From Actinomycetes bacterium (GTDB lineage Bacteria > Actinomycetota > Acidimicrobiia > Acidimicrobiales > Acidimicrobiaceae): a DNA stretch of 5,934 bases. This document shows positions 1 to 4,143 of the stretch, in pieces. Below the pieces are notes generated by a model, which was not told where the DNA came from, did not search any database, and saw only the letters and a list, made by a program, of their open reading frames with translations. Numbering within the stretch: position 1 is the stretch's first letter; every line of letters starts with the position of its first letter. Both the position numbers and the translations under genes were made by a program. Location: positions 1 through 5,934 of the forward strand of contig JAKAOC010000171.1 of the NCBI GenBank assembly GCA_021823385.1, written 5' to 3'.

Positions 1-429
1 CCGATGAGCTTCGATCCGGCCGACCTTCCCTCGGCGGCCCTCGATCACTTCCCCTACATTGCTCAAGTCGACTGGCGCTTCGAGAAAGGAACGTTCTCCG
101 ATCCTGGGCCGGCGATCGTTCATGCGCGCCCACGCATTCCTCTGGTGGAGGGACGGGAGATCACCGGCCTGGAAGCGCTCCTGGTAATGGTCGATTCGGC
201 CAACGGCTTCTCGCAGGAGCTTCCCATGGACCGTTATCTGTACGTGCCCGTCTCGCTCCTGCTCAGTGTCGTTGCCCTTCCAGACCCGGCTCGATTCATA
301 ACCTTCGATTCGCGCACCCGCATCTCTTCGGGTGGCGTTGGCATAACCGAGACGACCATATCCCAGGAAGGGATGTATGTGGGGTCTGTCTTACACACCC
401 TGTACGTGGAGAAGAAGAAGCAGCCGTAG
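1..429 (+). CDS. Acyl-CoA thioesterase-like protein (TesB/4HBT_3 type), C-terminal part, 5' end outside window
   Basis: The reading frame is open from base 1 and stops with TAG at 427-429. An ATG at 4 would give 141 residues, but the family is usually about 260-290 residues with two hotdog domains, so the true start is probably upstream and that ATG internal. What is visible resembles the link plus the second hotdog: the stretch PLVEG (residues 46-50 from the ATG), a DSANG helix motif (64-68), and the C-terminal strands FDSRTRIS, GVGITE and VLHTLYVEKK. The family hydrolyses acyl-CoA to free acid and CoA in the cytoplasm; the substrate cannot be read from this fragment. In an alignment from memory, the Asp that usually opens the catalytic strand appears to be Ser84 and the usual Gln appears to be His131, so activity may differ or be lost. 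It converges with the glycosyltransferase gene, with seven bases between the stops. Fold confidence is good; enzyme confidence is moderate. Confidence 0.72.
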   Translation, partial: PMSFDPADLPSAALDHFPYIAQVDWRFEKGTFSDPGPAIVHARPRIPLVEGREITGLEALLVMVDSANGFSQELPMDRYLYVPVSLLLSVVALPDPARFITFDSRTRISSGGVGITETTISQEGMYVGSVLHTLYVEKKKQP

Positions 430-436
430 CCTTCTC

Positions 437-1543
437 TCAGACGAGGGCCGCCAGCCGCTGCGCAATGACGACGGCGGCGTCGGCCCCGGACATCTCGCGA
501 GCCAGGGCGTGTGCGGCGTCCCCGAATTTCGGCTCGGCGAGCACCCGGGCCAGAGCGCCGGCTATTTCTCCGGCGTCCCCGCCCGGCCAGGCCCGCACCG
601 CCAGGCCCGCACCGGCGGCCTCGAGCGCGGCGGCGTTGGCAAAGTGGTCGGCGAAGAGGGGAATGACCACTGCGGGGGACCCGGACCCCAGCGCCTCCAG
701 CAGTGTCCCCGAACCGCCGTGACAAAGAACCACCCGAGCTCCCAAGCGCTCCTGGCGGGAGGCCCAGGCCCGCACCTCGACGTTGGAAGGGACCTCGCCA
801 AGCTCGGCGATGTCTAGGTGAAGGCCGATGGTCATAAGTGCGCGCAGGCCGGTTTGGCCGAGGGCCTCTATGGCCAGGCGGTAAGCGCCGCGCACGGGCT
901 CCATTGAGCCGGCGACGCTGCCCAGGGTGGCGTAAATGTCGATGCCGGCCGCGGGGGCGTCACCGGATGGAGCGGCGTCCGTGCGGTATCTCCATGTCTG
1001 CGGGAAGGGCGAAGAGCCGAAACGGCGGGGGAAGCGGCTGAGATAGGGGAGATTGCGTATCCTGCGCGCCAAGGTTCCGTCATAGCGCTCGAGGGCTTCC
1101 GCCGCGACGGACAGTGCCGATTCGTCGATGCTCGGCAAGGAGATGCCCACCTGGGCATGGCGAATGCCGTTGCACTCCGCCACCAGGGCACCGGCATATT
1201 CGCACGTCTCTCGCACGATTAGCTGCGGCCTCCACGCTGTTACGGCTTGCTCCACCGTCGGAAGCATTGCTTCCGTCGAGAGCCTTCCGAAAAGCTCGCG
1301 TTCGGAGAGGATTCCAGAGTCCGAGCGATGTTCGGCTATCGCCTGCTTGATGGCCTTGAGTTCGTCCTGAGGCGGATCGGCGGCCACGCGGAAGGCATAT
1401 GTGGAGCGCTCGAGGTGCTCCGCCAGGCTGCGAGGCGCTATCAGCAGTATCTCGTGACCGAGGCCGGCCAGTGCATCCAGGATTGGCAGGATTGGGTCCA
1501 AGTGGCCCGCCCCACCGATCGAGCACGTGGCAAGAACCCTCAC
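437..1543 (-). CDS. GT1/MGT-family glycosyltransferase (GT-B fold, UGT-like)
   Basis: This 368-residue protein probably transfers a sugar from a nucleotide donor to a small hydrophobic acceptor in the cytoplasm; donor and acceptor are unknown. The N-terminal half carries GGAGHLDP (10-17), with His14 in the place of the catalytic base in macrolide-type enzymes. The halves join near TLGS (206-209). The donor site is clear: CHGGSGT (274-280), Glu283, GSPAVVIP (288-295), then ADHFANAAAL (298-307). The residue after Asp299 is His, where most relatives have Gln. At 368 residues it is slightly shorter than the usual 390-420, but both halves look intact. The start is GTG at 1543; the triplet just before it is TAG, so no in-frame earlier start exists. 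There is no Shine-Dalgarno sequence next to it, but TATCCT lies seven bases upstream, as in leaderless genes. No sugar-biosynthesis, polyketide or export genes adjoin it, so its product cannot be inferred from context. Confidence 0.85.
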   Translation of the reverse strand: MRVLATCSIGGAGHLDPILPILDALAGLGHEILLIAPRSLAEHLERSTYAFRVAADPPQDELKAIKQAIAEHRSDSGILSERELFGRLSTEAMLPTVEQAVTAWRPQLIVRETCEYAGALVAECNGIRHAQVGISLPSIDESALSVAAEALERYDGTLARRIRNLPYLSRFPRRFGSSPFPQTWRYRTDAAPSGDAPAAGIDIYATLGSVAGSMEPVRGAYRLAIEALGQTGLRALMTIGLHLDIAELGEVPSNVEVRAWASRQERLGARVVLCHGGSGTLLEALGSGSPAVVIPLFADHFANAAALEAAGAGLAVRAWPGGDAGEIAGALARVLAEPKFGDAAHALAREMSGADAAVVIAQRLAALV

Positions 1544-1546
1544 CTA

Positions 1547-1568
1547 AGCCAGGATAGGAGCCCTGGCT
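1547..1568. promoter_or_regulatory. Inverted repeat (7-8-7) over the glycosyltransferase -10 box, possible operator
   Basis: AGCCAGG (1547-1553) and CCTGGCT (1562-1568) are perfect reverse complements separated by eight bases. The left arm and spacer contain the putative -10 box of the glycosyltransferase promoter (1551-1556), so a dimeric regulator bound here would block RNA polymerase. In a leaderless message the dyad would not be transcribed, which argues for a DNA site rather than an RNA hairpin. No regulator gene is present in the window, and a 7-bp dyad in GC-rich DNA can arise by chance. Confidence 0.35.
1551..1556 (-). promoter_or_regulatory. Putative -10 box of a leaderless promoter for the glycosyltransferase
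   Basis: On the minus strand TATCCT fits the TANNNT consensus and ends seven bases before the GTG start at 1543. That spacing puts the expected transcription start on, or within a base of, the start codon. No ribosome binding site precedes the GTG, which supports a leaderless message. I see no convincing -35 hexamer. Confidence 0.5.
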
Positions 1569-1600
1569 GATTGGGCCGGAAGCGCGGGAGCCTCCTCTGG

Positions 1601-1606
1601 TACCCT
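1601..1606 (+). promoter_or_regulatory. Putative -10 box of a leaderless promoter for the lipoprotein gene
   Basis: TACCCT fits TANNNT and is followed by six bases (TTGAAA) and then the ATG at 1613. Transcription would begin on or next to the ATG. The nearest purine-rich run (GGGAG, 1586-1590) is 22 bases from the ATG, too far to act as a ribosome binding site. No clear -35 element is visible. Confidence 0.5.
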
Positions 1607-1612
1607 TTGAAA

Positions 1613-2332
1613 ATGCGAAGTGCAGCGCTTTCCTGCGCCGTGCTGGCCTTGGCCGCTGCGGCTTGTGGGACAAGTCCCCAGACCGGCGCCGGCTCGGCCG
1701 AGGCTGTCCTCAGGGCCGCAATCGACAAATTGAAGACCTCCAAAGCCCTGATCGCTCAGATCTCGATGGTGACGGTAAACCACTCCTCCGTATCACCGAT
1801 GCGCCAGAGCGGCACTTTTCATTACGCCGCTCCGGGAAGACTTGCGATCTACTCGGCGAATTGGAGTCCGGGGTTCGAGTGTTCTGGTGGCCAGCCGGTT
1901 CTCGTAATCGATAATGGGGTCGGCTTCGTTCCCGTGCCTCCTCAGTGCAGAAAATGGTCGGACATCCCAAAGGGGTACGACGCCAAGGCGCTGATCTTCA
2001 TGCCGGTGGAACCCGCGCTGTATGCCAAGGACGTGGCACGTAAGGGCGACGTCTACAGCTTTGCCTATGTCTCCAGTGCCAAGGGATGGACAACCCGATG
2101 GCGTGGCTCGATGGTCGTGGCGGACGGCTCGGTCACCTCCGCGAACCTGGACTACCGGATAGAGCCGCCGGCCTCCGGGCGCGGCTTCGCCTCCACGGTT
2201 ACCGTGGCCGCCACCTACCGTTCGGTCAGTCCGCTGAAGGTGCGCATTCCGGTCCCCCCGGCTGCTTCGGTCAGCGAGCTGGGCCAGGTGGCCGGTTTGG
2301 GGCCACCTGGCAGGCAAGCGCTCGCGTCCTAG
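1613..2332 (+). CDS. Predicted secreted lipoprotein, LolA/LppX-like fold possible
   Basis: The product is 239 residues. I prefer the ATG at 1613 over an in-frame TTG at 1571, because it gives a clean lipoprotein signal: Arg2, a hydrophobic stretch to residue 17, then Cys18 preceded by four alanines, followed by a Gly/Thr/Ser/Pro-rich tether. Ala rather than Leu at -3 is a tolerated but weaker lipobox. The mature protein starts with a helix (AEAVLRAAIDKLKTSK) and continues as alternating beta strands such as QSGTFHYAAPGRLAIYS. That helix-plus-curved-sheet pattern resembles LolA, LppX and LprG lipid carriers, but I cannot assign a family. Cys90 and Cys112 are the only cysteines in the mature part after the lipid-bearing one, so a disulfide is plausible outside the membrane. 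The gene diverges from the glycosyltransferase and converges on the GNAT gene. Role unknown; binding of a lipid or other hydrophobic ligand is speculation. Export as a lipoprotein is the safer claim. Confidence 0.7.
   Translation: MRSAALSCAVLALAAAACGTSPQTGAGSAEAVLRAAIDKLKTSKALIAQISMVTVNHSSVSPMRQSGTFHYAAPGRLAIYSANWSPGFECSGGQPVLVIDNGVGFVPVPPQCRKWSDIPKGYDAKALIFMPVEPALYAKDVARKGDVYSFAYVSSAKGWTTRWRGSMVVADGSVTSANLDYRIEPPASGRGFASTVTVAATYRSVSPLKVRIPVPPAASVSELGQVAGLGPPGRQALAS
2284..2310. terminator. Strong hairpin at the convergent lipoprotein/GNAT gene ends
   Basis: CCAGGTGGCC (2284-2293) and GGCCACCTGG (2301-2310) form a perfect 10-bp stem with a seven-base loop (GGTTTGG). It lies inside the last codons of the lipoprotein gene, about 20 bases before its stop, and about 20 bases past the stop of the opposing GNAT gene. 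No T-run follows on either strand, so it is not a textbook intrinsic terminator. For the GNAT transcript it is correctly placed after the stop. It could be a GC-rich terminator, an mRNA 3'-end stabiliser, or simply coding sequence. Confidence 0.45.
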
Positions 2333-2826
2333 AGCAGGCTCCTGGACATTCTTTTCTCCGGATGGAGTTCGGTGCCGGATGGGGAAGGGCCGGCATCCAG
2401 GAACCCGTGCCGCCGATAGAGGGCGATCGCGTGGAGGTTGGCGGCGCGGACATCCAAAGCCAGGATTGCCGCACCGCGGCTGCGCGCCCAGTCGGCCACC
2501 TCCTCGACCAGAGCGTCTCCTACACCCTTCCCTCTGGCGGTGGGCGCAACCCACAGCGAGACAAGCTCGCTCGCGCCATTCAAAGGAGCGGTAGCGCCGA
2601 CCATCCCGGCCGGCTTGCCACCGAACGTTGCGATTGCGTTCAGCGGAATTGCCCGGAAGCGGCTGCGCCAGCGTTCCTCGCGGTCGCCCCGGCCGGCCCA
2701 ATCAACCAGGCTGGATGAGAACGCTTCGGGCGCTTCGGCCAGTGCTTCGAGCCGCAGGTCGCGCCACCGGCGCCAATCCTCTTCGTCGAGGCGCTCGATG
2801 CGGATCTCAAAGGTATGGTTGTCCAC
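2329..2826 (-). CDS. GNAT-family N-acetyltransferase
   Basis: The product is 165 residues, a normal size for a single-domain GNAT enzyme. It would transfer acetyl from acetyl-CoA to an amine in the cytoplasm; the substrate is unknown. Motif A is clear: strand ELVSLWVAP (87-95) followed by the pyrophosphate loop ARGKGVGDAL (97-106), matching the R/Q-x-x-G-x-G/A signature. Motif B follows as NLHAIALYRRHGF (130-142), with Asn130 and Tyr137 in the usual acid/base and CoA-contact positions. An N-terminal WRRWRDLRLEAL helix is typical of family members. I chose GTG at 2826 over the longer TTG at 2853 because GGAGGA lies nine bases before it and the extra nine residues look non-conserved. The stop overlaps that of the convergent lipoprotein gene by four bases (CTAG). 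It lies 190 bp downstream of pirin on the same strand, so co-transcription is possible but not evident. Confidence 0.85.
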   Translation of the reverse strand: MDNHTFEIRIERLDEEDWRRWRDLRLEALAEAPEAFSSSLVDWAGRGDREERWRSRFRAIPLNAIATFGGKPAGMVGATAPLNGASELVSLWVAPTARGKGVGDALVEEVADWARSRGAAILALDVRAANLHAIALYRRHGFLDAGPSPSGTELHPEKRMSRSLL

Positions 2827-2835
2827 ACCCCAGTA

Positions 2836-2841
2836 TCCTCC
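2836..2841 (-). promoter_or_regulatory. Ribosome binding site that fixes the GNAT start
   Basis: On the minus strand GGAGGA is a near-perfect Shine-Dalgarno sequence with nine bases to the GTG at 2826. It falls inside the longer frame that begins at TTG 2853, which argues that translation starts at the GTG. Confidence 0.65.
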
Positions 2842-2909
2842 GGCGCCGCCCAAGGGAGTTGGCGGGCGGTCATGGCAATGGATCTCGCCCGACCTGTGGG
2901 GCCCAGGGT

Positions 2910-2944
2910 GGCCGAGTACGCGTGCCCGCCCGCACGCTCGGGCC
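2910..2944. other. Imperfect hairpin in the pirin-GNAT gap
   Basis: GCGTGC (2920-2925) and GCACGC (2932-2937) form a 6-bp stem with a six-base loop. It extends outward by pairing 2912-2915 with 2938-2941 and 2910-2911 with 2943-2944, leaving a four-base bulge (2916-2919) and a one-base bulge (2942). It would lie in the leader of a GNAT message or after the pirin message. No T-run follows, and local GC is very high, so its significance is uncertain. Confidence 0.3.
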
Positions 2945-2966
2945 GTACCGACGACGCGGCACCCAA

Positions 2967-2989
2967 GGCCGGAGTTGCGGGCGCCGGCC
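2967..2989 (-). terminator. Possible weak terminator after pirin
   Basis: GGCCGG and CCGGCC pair as a 6-bp stem with an 11-base loop, starting 27 bases beyond the pirin stop. On the minus strand it is followed only by TTGGGT, so the T-tract is poor. It could end or slow pirin transcription before the GNAT gene, but the evidence is thin. Confidence 0.25.
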
Positions 2990-3016
2990 CTATGTCGCGC
3001 AATTATGAATAGTGGC

Positions 3017-3988
3017 TCAGGAGCTGGGTGCGCTGAAGGTGTACTGAGGAGGTATGACCCCCATCTTGCCGCGCTGGTAGTCGTCGAAGGCCTGCTCTAT
3101 TTCGCGGCGCGTGTTCATGACGAAGGGTCCGGCCCAGGCCACCGGCTCGCGAATCGGCTCGCCGCCCAGGATCAGTATCTCCAGCCGCTCCTCGGCGTGC
3201 TCCACGCCGTTGGCCACCTCTACGTAGTCGCCGCCTTCGAGGACCGCCAGCCTTCCGGCGGATATGGGCGCGTGCTCCGCGCCTACCACCCCTTGCCCCG
3301 ACAGCACGTAAACGAGTGCATTGAAGTTGCGGGGCCAATTGATACGAACGCGGGCGCCGGGCTCGATGGAGACGTGCACGAAGTTGATCGGCGTCTGGGT
3401 GGAACCGGGGCCTTTGTGGCCGTCCACTTCACCGGCCACGACGCGGATCAATGCTCCGGCATCCGGGCTGGCCAGCAGTTCGATGTCGTTCGGCTCGAGT
3501 CCCTGGTACTGAGGCGGGGTCCACTTGGAGCGAGACGGCAGGTTGACCCATAGCTGGATGCCATGGAAGAGTCCCCCGCTGACGACCAGCTCTTCAGGTG
3601 GTGTCTCGATGTGCAGGATCCCTGCGCCGGCCGTCATCCATTGCGTGGCTCCGTTCTGGATGACGCCGCCGCCGCCCGTCGAGTCGTGATGGACGAAGAT
3701 GCCATCGATCATGTAGGTGACGGTTTCGAATCCGCGGTGCGGGTGCCACGGGGTTCCCTTGGGCTCCCCCGGGGCGTAGTCCACCTCGCCCATTTGGTCC
3801 ATGTGCACGAACGGGTCGAGCTTGGCCATGTCCACACCTTGGAAGGCGCGACGGACAGGGAATCCTTCCCCCTCGTAACCTTTGGGGGCGGTGGTAACGG
3901 AGGTCACTTTGCGCGGCTTCGCCGCAGCCTCGTCGACCTCGTTGATCCTCGGGACGAGAAGAAGGTTATCCACGCTTACAGCCGGCAT
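3017..3988 (-). CDS. Pirin family protein (bicupin, metal-binding)
   Basis: The product is 323 residues, a little longer than the about 290 of human pirin because of an N-terminal extension. The N-terminal cupin is unmistakable: DPFVHMDQMG (58-67), WHPHRGFETVTYM (81-93), and TQWMTAGAGILHIETP (115-130). His82, His84, His126 and Glu128 match the four metal ligands of pirins (His56, His58, His101 and Glu103 in the human protein), so iron or another divalent metal should bind. The C-terminal half (about 195-300) fits the second, degenerate cupin, with FVHVSIEPGARV, YVLSGQG and GGEPIREPVAWAGPFVMNT. Bacterial pirins include quercetin 2,3-dioxygenases and redox-responsive modulators; this sequence does not decide between them. 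The ATG at 3988 has GGAG six bases upstream, a good start. It diverges from the acyl-CoA synthetase gene, with an operator-like dyad just ahead of it. Family certainty is high, exact function low. Confidence 0.93.
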   Translation of the reverse strand: MPAVSVDNLLLVPRINEVDEAAAKPRKVTSVTTAPKGYEGEGFPVRRAFQGVDMAKLDPFVHMDQMGEVDYAPGEPKGTPWHPHRGFETVTYMIDGIFVHHDSTGGGGVIQNGATQWMTAGAGILHIETPPEELVVSGGLFHGIQLWVNLPSRSKWTPPQYQGLEPNDIELLASPDAGALIRVVAGEVDGHKGPGSTQTPINFVHVSIEPGARVRINWPRNFNALVYVLSGQGVVGAEHAPISAGRLAVLEGGDYVEVANGVEHAEERLEILILGGEPIREPVAWAGPFVMNTRREIEQAFDDYQRGKMGVIPPQYTFSAPSS

Positions 3989-4004
3989 GCCGCACTCCGA
4001 TCAG

Positions 4005-4022
4005 TAGTTGCGATTGCAACTA
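4005..4022. promoter_or_regulatory. Operator-like dyad upstream of pirin (TAGTTGC-N4-GCAACTA)
   Basis: TAGTTGC (4005-4011) and GCAACTA (4016-4022) are perfect inverted repeats with a four-base spacer, making an 18-bp symmetric site. It begins 17 bases before the pirin ATG, over or next to its ribosome binding site, and lies 122 bp before the acyl-CoA synthetase. It is AT-rich relative to its surroundings, which makes it stand out. Size and symmetry suit a winged-helix dimer such as MarR, though the regulator family is a guess and no regulator gene is in the window. The position would most directly repress pirin. Confidence 0.55.
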
Positions 4023-4052
4023 TGGTTAACGGCGACATCGCGCCCCTATTCC

Positions 4053-4090
4053 CCGCACTTGCCTTCGGGTGCGGCGAGACGGGTTGCCGC
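4053..4090 (+). other. Two mutually exclusive hairpins before the acyl-CoA synthetase gene
   Basis: CCGCAC (4053-4058) pairs with GTGCGG (4069-4074), and inside it C-TTCG-G at 4063-4068 is the very stable UUCG-type tetraloop. GCGGC (4071-4075) can instead pair with GCCGC (4086-4090). The two share 4071-4074, so only one can form at a time. If transcription starts upstream of 4053 this would lie in the leader; I cannot place the promoter. There is no T-tract, and GC-rich chance pairing is possible. Confidence 0.25.
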
Positions 4091-4130
4091 TTTGATAGCT
4101 TCGCATCTATCGGTGTGCTGAAGGCGCGGC

Positions 4131-4140
4131 AAAGGGGAGA
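4131..4140 (+). promoter_or_regulatory. Ribosome binding site of the acyl-CoA synthetase
   Basis: AAAGGGGAGA contains GGAG at 4136-4139, four bases before the ATG at 4144. The spacing is slightly short but usable, and it supports that ATG as the start. Confidence 0.6.
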
Positions 4141-4143
4141 GAC

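Noticed and set aside
409..436. GAGAAG/CTTCTC inverted repeat at the thioesterase-glycosyltransferase junction as a terminator
   Set aside because: Only six pairs with a 16-base loop, and no T-tract on either side beyond the repeat itself. Too weak to call.
1571..1612. A longer lipoprotein start at TTG 1571, adding 14 residues
   Set aside because: It would put charged residues and a Trp-Tyr-Pro stretch before an otherwise ideal signal peptide, and lacks a ribosome binding site. The ATG at 1613 fits both the lipobox distance and the promoter spacing.
1793..2701. A 302-codon minus-strand frame over the lipoprotein and GNAT genes
   Set aside because: The product is Arg/Gly-rich with no recognisable motif and runs through both the lipoprotein coding strand and the better-supported GNAT frame.
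2901..2950. A tRNA-like look in the pirin-GNAT gap (GGTGGCCGAGTACGCG)
   Set aside because: There is no T-loop TTCGA motif and no acceptor stem or anticodon arm that folds into a cloverleaf.
2815..3012. A small plus-strand frame of up to 65 codons in the pirin-GNAT gap
   Set aside because: It lacks a good ribosome binding site, has no recognisable motif, and starts inside the GNAT 5' coding region on the opposite strand. Its composition is that of random GC-rich sequence.
2438..3553. A 371-codon plus-strand frame opposite the GNAT and pirin genes
   Set aside because: It is antisense to two clearly recognisable proteins, has low-complexity Arg/Ser/Pro-rich composition, and crosses a gene boundary. 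It is an artefact of GC-rich codon use.
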